DNA of 16,757 nt from Dehalococcoidia bacterium (GTDB taxonomy: Bacteria; Chloroflexota; Dehalococcoidia; GIF9; AB-539-J10), in the NCBI GenBank assembly GCA_029857995.1, contig JAOUFZ010000013.1, forward strand, positions 1-16,757. The letters are read 5' to 3'. This document shows, one piece after another, positions 1 to 7,090 of the stretch; position 1 is the first letter of the stretch; each line of letters begins with the position of its first letter. The notes below the pieces were generated by a model. The model saw nothing but the letters and a program-made list of their open reading frames with translations. It did no database searches and was not told where the DNA came from. The translations under genes and the position numbers were made by a program.

Positions 1-455
<455 letters not shown>

Positions 456-523
456 CACGCCAGACAGAACACAAAACCTATTCAGTTGTTAACGTGCGAA
501 AATGATCTCCGCTGACCGGAGTA
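456..523 (-). other. 23S rRNA leader with start-proximal hairpin
   Basis: This is the expected pre-rRNA leader between the inferred transcription start (about 522) and the mature 23S end. Its first bases can form a small hairpin with arms CTCCG/CGGAG at 507-511 and 517-521 and a 5-nt loop. I do not see a clear boxA antitermination element. Processing sites cannot be placed without the 3' flank, which is outside the window. Confidence 0.5.
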
Positions 524-528
524 TCACG

Positions 529-557
529 ATTATACAACAGGGCTTTTGGGTTGTCAA
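529..557 (-). promoter_or_regulatory. Consensus sigma70-type promoter of the 23S gene
   Basis: On the minus strand there is a perfect -35 TTGACA (552-557), a 17-nt spacer and a perfect -10 TATAAT (529-534). Predicted transcription starts near 522, about 67 nt before the mature 23S end. A 6/6 plus 6/6 match with ideal spacing is what one expects for a strong rRNA promoter. It explains how the 23S gene can be expressed without an upstream 16S gene. Confidence 0.85.
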
Positions 558-572
558 ATAAACCCAAAGCCC
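540..572. repeat. Dyad symmetry over the rRNA promoter -35 region
   Basis: Arms GGGCTTTTGGGTT (540-552) and AACCCAAAGCCC (561-572) are complementary apart from a single extra T, with an 8-nt centre. The dyad covers the -35 hexamer and most of the spacer, a position suited to an operator. No regulator can be named from the sequence. Confidence 0.45.
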
Positions 573-594
573 GGGTTATTTATTCTACAGTCAA

Positions 595-636
595 ATTCAG
601 TATTTTCAGCTCCCGATACCAGAATTTGTCAATATG
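595..636. repeat. Left flank of duplicated MarR unit, copy 1
   Basis: These 42 nt align without gaps to 5405-5446 (33 of 42 identical by eye). The second copy lies the same way round, downstream of the intact MarR gene at 5480-6037. This marks the distal end of a duplicated segment that includes the regulator gene. The rest of 456-840 holds the rRNA promoter, a REP-like repeat at 677-704 and no convincing gene. Confidence 0.6.
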
Positions 637-676
637 TAACTGCGAACTCCATTTCCCTTCCTTCAAACCCCTGTCC

Positions 677-704
677 GTCATTGCGAGCGAAGCGAAGCAA
701 TCTC
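677..704 (+). repeat. REP-like repeat, copy 1
   Basis: The 26 bases at 677-702 occur perfectly in the opposite orientation at 7094-7119, inside the 3' end of panB. The core begins CATTGCGAGCGAAGCG and is bounded by short inverted ends (ATTGC/GCAAT), as in REP-type dispersed palindromes. Partial copies of the first ten bases (CATTGCGAGC) occur at 4509-4518 and 5448-5457, each downstream of a MarR gene. Confidence 0.75.
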
Positions 705-840
705 CTCTCCGTTGATGAAGAGCATCAAGGCATGCCTTGAATCTATCGAAGAATGAGCGCGATGCACGGCCAGCGAGGATTATTATGGATCTCGCGGCAT
801 TGCTCCATTCCAGCTAGCATAAAAAGGGCCACTGTCCTCT

Positions 841-1173
841 TTATGCAGCCTTCTTCTTACCACCCCGACCTTTGGCTTCAGGAGTTGAGGTCACACCGTA
901 CCGTAGCAGCCATTTCCTTAAATTGGCCTCTTGCGCCGGCTCATTTCCCCTCATTTCTTCCGCATCCACCTCAAGATTGAGATACCCTGACATCTCGTAT
1001 TTTGGTGTCTCGAGAAGACTGACAAAGGTGAGCCTGTCCTCATATGATAGTGGCGACATGGCTTACTCGACAAAATTCCAGCCTGCCAGAGTCCCCGGTT
1101 TAAGGGCGTTCTCCCCCTTGCTAGTGATAAACAGATGTACTACCCTGCGGTCACTCTTGTCTCTCACCCTCCG
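841..1173 (-). pseudogene. Decayed MarR-family regulator (N-terminal half deleted, internal stop)
   Basis: Reading from 1173 down to 841 in one frame gives a sequence that aligns with the C-terminal half of the two intact MarR proteins nearby. For example, RVRDKSDRR, ITSKGENALKPGTLAG and MSPLSYEDRLTFVSLLE correspond to RERDRRDRR, VTNKGEVAFRPATVAG and TSPLSYEDKRTFVSLHE of the protein at 5480-6037. A TAA at 1063-1065 interrupts the frame. Everything upstream of the wing, including the winged-helix DNA-recognition part and the promoter, is missing. The remaining open frame from the ATG at 1059 (72 codons) has no obvious Shine-Dalgarno sequence and is unlikely to be a functional gene. The 3' end, including the stop context TGTCCTCTTTAT (833-844), matches the copy ending at 4689. 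Confidence 0.85.
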
Positions 1174-1177
1174 CAAA

Positions 1178-1254
1178 TCAACATGACTCAATAATAACTT
1201 TCTCCAATTCCTGCAGTCCCGCATTGTGGAAATCATGATTTACTCAAAACGTGC
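1178..1254. repeat. Right flank of duplicated MarR unit, copy 1
   Basis: These 77 nt align without gaps to 6121-6197 (62 of 77 identical by eye), the region just upstream of the promoter of the intact MarR gene at 5480-6037. Here it directly abuts the truncated pseudogene. Positions 1255-1388 are AT-rich with no gene that I can support. Confidence 0.8.
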
Positions 1255-1388
1255 TCGACGGAATTTAAGCAATTAACAGATCAATTGGTATGCATAATAG
1301 AGTTGAATTGCACAAGGTACGTGTCAAATCGAGGTATTGATTTTTGGAGCAAGTTTTATTCTTACCCGCCGAAATTATTGAAAAGTGC

Positions 1389-1416
1389 TTGACAGTGCAG
1401 GGGGCAGTGATATTAT
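1389..1416 (+). promoter_or_regulatory. Promoter of the SBBP protein gene
   Basis: A perfect -35 TTGACA (1389-1394), 16-nt spacer and -10 TATTAT (1411-1416, 5/6) place a start near 1423, about 40 nt before the start codon. A strong Shine-Dalgarno AAGGAGGG lies at 1453-1460, four bases before the ATG. Confidence 0.7.
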
Positions 1417-1464
1417 ATGTGATAACATCCTTCGGAAACTAGATTATTAGACAAGGAGGGAACT

Positions 1465-4455
1465 ATGTGGCAAAAGAGGATCTTCGCCTCGGCGGCAGTT
1501 CTGGTACTAGCATTGATGGTGGCTTTCCCGTCAGTCGACCTGCTAGCCGGGGAAAGCAGCACAGACACCACGGATTTATCGACGATAGCGAGCAGTGTGC
1601 CGGAGGCTTACGGCAAACTGCCTCTCCTATTCATCGAGAACCAAGGGCAAGCCGATGAGGCGGTCAGGTACTACGTCACGGCTTCAGGACAGACGGTCTA
1701 CTTCACTGAAGAAAACATCGTCTTTGACCTTATGCGCTCTGATGGGGCGGAGGCAGATGGTACAGCCGACAGGCTGGTATTCAGCCTCGATTTTCTGGGG
1801 GCTAACAGCCAGCCCGCCATAGAGGGCAGCGGCAGAGACGGCGCCGTGGTTAACTACTTTGTCGGCAATGACCCTGAGAAGTGGTACGCCAATGTCCCGA
1901 CCTACAGAGAGCTGGTTTACAGGGACATTTACCCCAATATAGACCTCCGGCTCTATGGCAATGGTGGGATGCTGCGCTATGACTTCGTCGTCAGTCCCGG
2001 AGCAACGCCTGAGGCCATAGCACTGGCTTACAACGGTATAGACTGCCTGGCAATCATAGATGGCGAGCTCGTCATCGGTACCGGCTTCGGCGATGTGGTG
2101 CAGAGCCAGCCATATATATACCAGCACATAGGAGATGAAATGGTGGAGATTGAAGGCGGCTTCAGGCTGGGCAGCGATAAAACCTACGGCTTCCATGTGG
2201 CAGCCTACAATAACAACTATCCCCTCATCATAGACCCCATGCTGCTTGACTACTCCACCTATCTCGGCGGCACATTGGATGATGGGGGAAATGGCATAGC
2301 CGTGGGCTCAGACAACTACGCTTACGTCACCGGACATACGGAGTCCGGCAACTTCCCCACTAAGGGCGCCTACCAGGGGGTCTTGGCCGGGCAGTATGAT
2401 GCCTTTGTCACCAAGCTAGCACAGGATGGGAAAACCCTGGTGTACTCCACCTACCTCGGCGGCTCAGACGATGATGAGGCATATAAAATAGCCGTCGATG
2501 CAGGCGGCAATGCTTACGTCACCGGATATACAGAGTCCGGCAACTTCCCCACTAAGAACCCCTTCCAGGGGGGCTTGTCAGGGGTGGCTGATATCTTTGT
2601 CACCAAGCTGTCACCGGCTGGAAATGTCCTGGTGTACTCCACCTACCTCGGCGGTGAAGACATCGATTGGGGATATGCCATAGCCCTGGACACAGACAAC
2701 TACGCTTACGTCACCGGATTTACGCAGTCCCTCGTCTTCCCCACTCAAAACCCCTACCAGCCAGCCTTTGGCGGCGGAGTTCAGGATGCCTTTGTTACCA
2801 AGCTATCACAGAATGGAGCTAGCCTGGTGTACTCCACCTACCTCGGCGGCTCAGGCGATGACCTTGGAGAAGGCATAGCTGTGGACAGCAACGACAACGC
2901 TTATGTCGACGGATATACGGATTCGAACCTCCCCACCCCTTTCCCAACCACTGGAGGCGCCTACCAGGTGGTCTTTGGCGGGGAGGTTGACGCCTTTGTC
3001 ACCAAGCTGGCACAGGATGGAGCCAGCCTAGTGTACTCCACCTACCTCGGCGGCGATTGGGAAGATTATGCACATGACATAGCCCTGGACTCAGAAGGCC
3101 ACGCCTACGCCACCGGAAAAACGGAGGGGCCCGGCGACTTCTCCATCACTGCCGGTGCCTTCCAGACCTCCTTTGGCGGTGGGAATTATGATGTCTTTGT
3201 CACCAAGCTGGCACAGGATGGAAAAACCCTCGTGTACTCCACCTACCTCGGCGGCGACAGCTTTGACCTTGCCGAAGACATAGTCGTGGACCCAGACAAT
3301 CACGCTTATGTCGCCGGAGAGACGTGGTCCAGCACTGGCACCTTGCCCATCACTCCCGACGCCTTCCAGCCAGCCTATGCCGGGAATGGTGATGCCTTTG
3401 CCACTAAGCTGTCGCCGGATGGAAAGGCCTTGGTGTACTCCACCTACCTTGGTGGCACAGGCTGGGATATTGGAACTGGCATAGCCCTGGACCACGACGA
3501 CCATGCTTACGTCTTGGGATGGACACAGTCAGGCGACTTCCCCGCCACTGACGGCGCCTTCATGGAATCACCCGGCGGTGTTTCGTACCCTGATACATGG
3601 GATGCCTTTGCTGTCAAAATAATAGCACCCTACGATCTCACCATCGCCAGCACCGCTGGAGGTTCGGTAACCGACCCCGGCGAGGGCACTTTCACCTATG
3701 AAAAGGGAACCGTGGTTAACCTGGTGACGATTCCAAGCGCCGGCTACCGGTTTGACAAGTGGACTGGCGATGTAGGCACCATTGCTGATGTCGATGCTCC
3801 CGCAACGAACATCACTATGAATGGCAACTACTCCATAATGGCCAACTTTGTGGGTGTTGAGGCTGGCGATGTGGGCATTAAGGCTGGCGACTGGATAAAG
3901 GTTACGTATACGCTTACTGGTTGGCCTGCTGGCCAGCCGTATCCGGAGTGGTTGAAGTTGGAGTTTCTGAGCGTTAACGGCACAATCGCTACTGTGCGGG
4001 CTACACTTCGCATGTCCGACGGAAACGAACAAAGCGGCACTGGGCCTGTAGACGTTGTGTCTGGCAGCGAAGTCCCCGGGCTCGCAGGAATTGCTATTTC
4101 CACCAACCGGACAACAGGAGACTCTGTTTACATAGCCGGGTATGGCAATCTAGCAATAGAAGGCGAAGCTACAAGAACTTATGCGGGAGCAAACAGAACA
4201 GCAGTCTATGCAAGCTTTTCACAGAATGAAACCCAGGTCACTTACTACTGGGATAAACTGACAGGGGTCATGGTGGAGATATCCTCAACTTCTCCCGGCA
4301 TTACAGCCGCCGCTAAGGCAACAGAGACAAATATGTGGGGAGCCACAACGGTGCGGATGCCGTGGTGGCCCTGGATAATAGTAGGGGCGGCGGCGGCAGG
4401 ACTGGCGATTTTCTTCACGCGTAGAAGGAGAACTGGTCAGGCCAAAGCAGGCTGA
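1465..4455 (+). CDS. Secreted, C-terminally anchored SBBP beta-propeller protein
   Basis: This 996-residue protein starts at an ATG with a strong ribosome site. Residues 1-29 form a signal peptide (KR, then a hydrophobic stretch ending near LLAGES). Residues ~50-260 resemble the N-terminal domain that usually precedes SBBP repeats (FIENQGQ near the start, IDPMLLDYSTYLGG at the junction). Seven SBBP repeats follow, each opening with YSTYLGG (first tyrosines at residues 263, 327, 391, 456, 524, 591, 658). Residues ~722-795 are an InlB-type bacterial repeat (GGSVTDPGEGTFTYEKGT ... GYRFDKWTGD). Then comes an unassigned domain (~803-960), a proline/tryptophan-rich membrane segment (~967-985) and a basic tail with RRRR. 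The predicted protein is exported, anchored at its C terminus, and displays a propeller outside the cell. Its ligand or partner is unknown. It is the only plus-strand gene in the accessory region and stands alone as a transcription unit. Confidence 0.85.
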   Translation: MWQKRIFASAAVLVLALMVAFPSVDLLAGESSTDTTDLSTIASSVPEAYGKLPLLFIENQGQADEAVRYYVTASGQTVYFTEENIVFDLMRSDGAEADGTADRLVFSLDFLGANSQPAIEGSGRDGAVVNYFVGNDPEKWYANVPTYRELVYRDIYPNIDLRLYGNGGMLRYDFVVSPGATPEAIALAYNGIDCLAIIDGELVIGTGFGDVVQSQPYIYQHIGDEMVEIEGGFRLGSDKTYGFHVAAYNNNYPLIIDPMLLDYSTYLGGTLDDGGNGIAVGSDNYAYVTGHTESGNFPTKGAYQGVLAGQYDAFVTKLAQDGKTLVYSTYLGGSDDDEAYKIAVDAGGNAYVTGYTESGNFPTKNPFQGGLSGVADIFVTKLSPAGNVLVYSTYLGGEDIDWGYAIALDTDNYAYVTGFTQSLVFPTQNPYQPAFGGGVQDAFVTKLSQNGASLVYSTYLGGSGDDLGEGIAVDSNDNAYVDGYTDSNLPTPFPTTGGAYQVVFGGEVDAFVTKLAQDGASLVYSTYLGGDWEDYAHDIALDSEGHAYATGKTEGPGDFSITAGAFQTSFGGGNYDVFVTKLAQDGKTLVYSTYLGGDSFDLAEDIVVDPDNHAYVAGETWSSTGTLPITPDAFQPAYAGNGDAFATKLSPDGKALVYSTYLGGTGWDIGTGIALDHDDHAYVLGWTQSGDFPATDGAFMESPGGVSYPDTWDAFAVKIIAPYDLTIASTAGGSVTDPGEGTFTYEKGTVVNLVTIPSAGYRFDKWTGDVGTIADVDAPATNITMNGNYSIMANFVGVEAGDVGIKAGDWIKVTYTLTGWPAGQPYPEWLKLEFLSVNGTIATVRATLRMSDGNEQSGTGPVDVVSGSEVPGLAGIAISTNRTTGDSVYIAGYGNLAIEGEATRTYAGANRTAVYASFSQNETQVTYYWDKLTGVMVEISSTSPGITAAAKATETNMWGATTVRMPWWPWIIVGAAAAGLAIFFTRRRRTGQAKAG
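2251..3640 (+). repeat. Seven in-gene SBBP repeat units (192-204 bp period)
   Basis: The block TACTCCACCTACCTCGGCGG or a near-identical form begins at 2251, 2443, 2635, 2830, 3034, 3235 and 3436. Each is followed by a variable stretch and then a conserved region encoding variants of NAYVTG, FPT and DAFVTKL. Unit lengths are all multiples of three, so recombination between units would keep the frame and change propeller size. Confidence 0.9.
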
Positions 4456-4468
4456 GTTGAACTTTTTC

Positions 4469-4498
4469 CATACGTCCGCCCTTAAGGGCGGACGTATG
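4469..4498. terminator. Perfect 30-bp palindrome after the SBBP gene
   Basis: CATACGTCCGCCC and GGGCGGACGTATG surround a central TTAA, a perfect 30-bp palindrome starting 14 nt after the stop codon. It could fold into a 13-bp, GC-rich stem and act as a terminator for the plus-strand gene or the converging minus-strand transcripts. There is no T-run after it on either strand, so an intrinsic-terminator call is tentative. A protein-binding palindrome is the alternative. Confidence 0.5.
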
Positions 4499-4654
4499 CT
4501 TAGATTGCCATTGCGAGCCGCGATCCTTTCCCTTCAGGGGACAGGAACAAGAGCACGTCCTAAGTCTATCAAAGGATGAAGATGTGTGCCGCGGCATGGT
4601 AACCTGAGCCCTCACCAACCCCATTAGAATTACCGATCCTGCGGAGCCGCACCG

Positions 4655-4692
4655 TTCCAGCTAGCATAAGTGAAAGTGCCTGTCCTCTTTAT
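4655..4692. repeat. 3' flank shared between MarR copies 1 and 2
   Basis: TTCCAGCTAGCATAA (4655-4669) and TGTCCTCTTTAT (4681-4692, which includes the MarR stop codon) recur at 808-822 and 833-844 beside the decayed MarR copy, with similar spacing. The shared sequence runs beyond the stop codons, which supports duplication of the whole unit. The rest of 4456-4688 holds the palindrome and a partial REP-like core at 4509-4518, with no gene. Confidence 0.65.
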
Positions 4693-5276
4693 CTGGCGTT
4701 CCCTTTTTTTGCCGCCTGACGTTTGGCTTTAGAGCCGGAGCGGAAAATGTTCTTGACCATCCGTTTATATAAATCAGGTCGGTTTGTAAAACTGTCTTTA
4801 ACAATTTCCGCCATATCCATTTCGGGATTTAGGTAACCAACTAACTCGCATCTTACTGTCTCAAGCATACTGGCAAAGGTACGCTGGTCATTGAATGACA
4901 GCGGTGACAGGGTTTTATGGATAAACTCCCAACCCGCTGGAATTGCCGGTTCAACGGCGTTCTCCCCCTTACTGGTCAAAGACACAGTTACTGTTCTACG
5001 GTCCTTCTTGTCCCTTGTCCTTCTGACCAGACCAGCTTTGACCATGCGGTCGACCAGCATACTCATGCTGTTTGGGCCACGTTCTAGAATCGAGGCTAGG
5101 TCAGATGGCCTCAAAGGCCCCCGGGATTTAATAGATGCAAGCACTCCGAACTGCTCCGTAGTAAGCCCGTATTTACTAAATACGGAATCCTGGCAAAGAG
5201 CAAGCGAATCGCCTACTCGGCGCAACAGAAGCCACAATCTCAAAACTGTATTTTCCGATTCAGAATTCATCGCCAT
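4689..5276 (-). CDS. MarR-family transcriptional regulator (copy 2)
   Basis: This 195-residue protein is a typical MarR/winged-helix regulator. An N-terminal dimerisation helix (~residues 8-30) precedes YGLTTEQFGVLASI, then a helix-turn-helix (RPSDLASILERGPNSMSMLVDRM, ~55-78) and the wing with the family's D-R-R pattern (TRDKKDRRTVTVSLT). The C-terminal helices complete the dimer, and a lysine/arginine-rich tail (KAKRQAAKKGNAR) is unusual. The ATG at 5276 has AAGGAG about nine bases upstream; a second ATG two codons in is possible. MarR proteins usually repress nearby genes and release DNA on binding small phenolic or lipophilic ligands, but the target here is unknown. It is one of three related copies within 5.3 kb, and its nearest relative in this window is the gene at 5480-6037. 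Confidence 0.9.
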   Translation of the reverse strand: MAMNSESENTVLRLWLLLRRVGDSLALCQDSVFSKYGLTTEQFGVLASIKSRGPLRPSDLASILERGPNSMSMLVDRMVKAGLVRRTRDKKDRRTVTVSLTSKGENAVEPAIPAGWEFIHKTLSPLSFNDQRTFASMLETVRCELVGYLNPEMDMAEIVKDSFTNRPDLYKRMVKNIFRSGSKAKRQAAKKGNAR

Positions 5277-5338
5277 ATTTAGTCTCTCCTTATCATCTTA
5301 ATGGAACCATTGCTTGTTTGGCTAGCTTCCAATATACC

Positions 5339-5367
5339 ATAATACCATCGTGCATTATTTAACACAA
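5339..5367 (-). promoter_or_regulatory. Likely promoter and operator of MarR copy 2
   Basis: On the minus strand there is a -35-like TTGTGT (5362-5367), a 17-nt spacer and a -10 TATTAT (5339-5344). A direct repeat ATACCAT (5334-5340 and 5342-5348, 8-bp period) overlaps the -10. It is a plausible operator for autoregulation, common among MarR proteins. The -35 match is weak. Confidence 0.4.
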
Positions 5368-5379
5368 ATGAATCACAAA

Positions 5380-5446
5380 GCAGGGGATAGTTATCTGTAA
5401 TTGAATTCAATATTTCCAGTTCTCGAGGGCAAAATCTGTCAATATG
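5380..5446. repeat. Left flank of duplicated MarR unit, copy 3
   Basis: Positions 5405-5446 match 595-636 near the decayed copy. GGGGATAGTTAT at 5383-5394 is a perfect 12-base inverted match to 6137-6148 on the other side of the MarR gene, so the unit is bounded by short inverted repeats. A partial REP-like core follows at 5448-5457. Confidence 0.55.
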
Positions 5447-5479
5447 CCATTGCGAGCACCTGAAAGGTGCATGGGTCTC

Positions 5480-6037
5480 TCAACCCTCCCCAGTGGAGGT
5501 TGAAAGGTATTGACGCAGCCGCTTCACTAAATCGGGCCGGTTCGTGATATCATTTCTTCCCATTTCTTCTATGTCCGCTTCGGGGTTCACATACTGAAGT
5601 GCCTTGTGCTTTACCACTTCGTGCAGACTGACAAAGGTACGCTTGTCCTCATATGACAGCGGTGACGTGATTTCCCGAATCAACTCCAGCCCTGCCACAG
5701 TTGCCGGTCTAAAGGCAACCTCCCCCTTGTTGGTGACACTCACACGTACTGTCCTGCGGTCACGTCTGTCTCTTTCCCTCCTCAGCAAGCCAGCCTTGAC
5801 CATGCGGTCGACTATCATACTGACGCTGTTCGCGCTGCGTCCTAGCCCTCGGGCCAGGTCAGTTACCCTCACGGAACCACCGAGTACTTTCATAACAGCG
5901 AGCACTCCGTACTGCTCTGCAGTAAGCCCATACTTGCCAAATACTTTGTCCTCACAGCTCCTGAGCACGTCGCGGGTTCGGTGCATTATGAACCATAATC
6001 TCAAAACCAGGTTGTCCGTTTTGGCATTTGGCGTCAT
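5480..6037 (-). CDS. MarR-family transcriptional regulator (copy 3)
   Basis: This 185-residue MarR/winged-helix protein has the same layout as the copy at 4689-5276: dimerisation helix (LVLRLWFIMHRTRDVLRSCE), YGLTAEQYGVLAVMK, recognition-helix region (VTDLARGLGRSANSVSMIVDRMVK, ~57-80), an arginine-rich wing (RRERDRRDRRTVRVSVT), then C-terminal dimer helices ending in NRPDLVKRLRQYL. The ATG at 6037 has a good AAGGAGG six bases upstream. The two intact copies share long stretches (DRMVKAGL, RRTV.VS.T.KGE, TNRPDL), so they are paralogues. Differences in the recognition helix (ILERGPNSMS versus GLGRSANSVS) suggest that they may read different operators. What they control is unknown: their neighbours are each other, the SBBP gene and the end of the pantothenate operon. 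Confidence 0.9.
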   Translation of the reverse strand: MTPNAKTDNLVLRLWFIMHRTRDVLRSCEDKVFGKYGLTAEQYGVLAVMKVLGGSVRVTDLARGLGRSANSVSMIVDRMVKAGLLRRERDRRDRRTVRVSVTNKGEVAFRPATVAGLELIREITSPLSYEDKRTFVSLHEVVKHKALQYVNPEADIEEMGRNDITNRPDLVKRLRQYLSTSTGEG

Positions 6038-6090
6038 ATTCAGCCTCCTTGACTATCTCATGACAACTTTGCCCGTTTGGATAAGATGCT

Positions 6091-6119
6091 ATTATAGAAG
6101 CTTTTGCCACTTACGACAA
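6091..6119 (-). promoter_or_regulatory. Promoter of MarR copy 3
   Basis: On the minus strand there is a -35 TTGTCG (6114-6119, 4/6), a 17-nt spacer and a perfect -10 TATAAT (6091-6096). Transcription would start near 6085, leaving a leader of about 48 nt. The -35 overlaps CAAGCCA (6117-6123), the short repeat that may have served as a deletion endpoint in the decayed copy. Confidence 0.6.
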
Positions 6120-6120
6120 G

Positions 6121-6197
6121 CCAACATGACTCAATAATAACTATCCCCAATCCATGCAGCTGCACATTGCGTAAATCATCGTTCACTCAAAACATGC
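6121..6197. repeat. Right flank of duplicated MarR unit, copy 3
   Basis: It matches 1178-1254 in direct orientation (62 of 77 identical by eye). It contains ATAACTATCCCC at 6137-6148, the inverted partner of 5383-5394. No gene is encoded, and it ends about 60 nt before the 3' end of panC. Confidence 0.75.
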
Positions 6198-6256
6198 CAA
6201 GAACAAGAACCTTGTGGCAACCGACATGAAGAGCCTCACAATAACACAGGAGGCAC

Positions 6257-7090
6257 TTATGCCAGAGGCATATCGTCTATCAATCTTGTTTTGCCTATCC
6301 TGACGGCTAAGGAAGCCACTGCCGGGCGGTCGAGAGAATTCAACTCTTCCAGCGTTTGGGCATCGGCAATGCTGACATAGTCAATCTGGGCCAGGGGTTC
6401 TTTCCGGATAAGTGCCGTCATTTGCCGGCGGATCTTTTCAGCGTCCTTTTCCCCACTCCGCCATAATCGCTGCGCCAGTGTAAGAGCCTTGAACAATATT
6501 ATGGCGGCTTGACGCTCCTTGGGGCTAAGGTGAATATTGCGACTGCTCATGGCCAGACCATCGCTCTCCCTGACCGTGGGCACAACTGCAACTTCCAGGT
6601 TCATATTAAGGTCAGCCACCATTCTCTTGATGACCACTACCTGTTGGGCATCTTTCTGCCCGAAGTAAGCCCTGGTTGGCTGGACAATATTGAATAGCTT
6701 GGCGACTACGGTGGCTACGCCCCTGAAATGCTCCGGACGAGATGCTCCCTCTAGTCGCTCAGTTACCTTCTCTACATCCACCCAACTGCTAAATTCGCGG
6801 GGGTATATTTCATCATCAAGCGGGACAAAGACGATATCCGTTCCCTCTTTCCGCAACAGCTCGATGTCCCGATCGAGGTCTCGGGGGTAAGCGGCAAAAT
6901 CTTCCCTGGGGCCGAATTGAGTGGGGTTAACATAAATACTAACAATAACGGCGGAGTCCTCCTGCTTGGCCTGCTTGACTAAAGCCAGATGGCCTTCGTG
7001 AAGATAGCCCATAGTGGGAACGAAGCCCACTGTGCCCTTGAGCTTCTGCCTTAATCCCCTTATCTCGACAACTGTCTTTACTACTTGCAT
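6257..7090 (-). CDS. panC: Pantoate--beta-alanine ligase (pantothenate synthetase)
   Basis: This 277-residue cytosolic enzyme joins pantoate and beta-alanine with ATP to give pantothenate, the last step before CoA synthesis. Family motifs are all present and in order: PTMGYLHEGH (25-34, the ATP-binding HIGH-type loop), NPTQFG (55-60), HFRGV (121-125), FGQKDAQQ (143-150) and RESDGLAMSSRN (174-185, the KMSKS-like loop). Length is normal for the family. The ATG at 7090 overlaps the last ten bases of panB, so translation is probably coupled; no good separate Shine-Dalgarno is visible because the preceding bases belong to the REP-like repeat. It is the last gene of the operon, and no clear terminator is visible between its stop and the MarR unit. 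Confidence 0.97.
   Translation of the reverse strand: MQVVKTVVEIRGLRQKLKGTVGFVPTMGYLHEGHLALVKQAKQEDSAVIVSIYVNPTQFGPREDFAAYPRDLDRDIELLRKEGTDIVFVPLDDEIYPREFSSWVDVEKVTERLEGASRPEHFRGVATVVAKLFNIVQPTRAYFGQKDAQQVVVIKRMVADLNMNLEVAVVPTVRESDGLAMSSRNIHLSPKERQAAIILFKALTLAQRLWRSGEKDAEKIRRQMTALIRKEPLAQIDYVSIADAQTLEELNSLDRPAVASLAVRIGKTRLIDDMPLA

Noticed and set aside
546..740. Plus-strand 64-codon open frame
   Set aside because: It overlaps the rRNA promoter and runs through the REP-like repeat (the SLRAKRSN segment is translated repeat); no ribosome site.
841..1059. 72-codon minus-strand frame as a small real gene
   Set aside because: It is the C-terminal remnant of a MarR gene, preceded by an in-frame stop and more MarR-like sequence, with no ribosome site.
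456..1464. Search for tRNA or 16S genes upstream of the 23S gene
   Set aside because: I found no cloverleaf-like or 16S-like sequence in this stretch.
2251..3640. Regularly spaced repeats that could suggest a CRISPR array
   Set aside because: The repeats are in frame within one protein gene, the 192-204 bp period is far too long, and no cas genes are present.
1684..4106. Several long minus-strand open frames opposite the SBBP gene (for example 1684-2196, 3091-3504, 3568-4032)
   Set aside because: They are antisense shadows of a repetitive, GC-rich gene; they have no recognisable domains and no ribosome sites, and the plus-strand protein has clear domains.
6243..6301. AGGAGG followed by ATG and a 14-codon frame on the plus strand at 6259
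   Set aside because: It lies within the 3' end of panC on the opposite strand and stops after 14 codons; probably chance.
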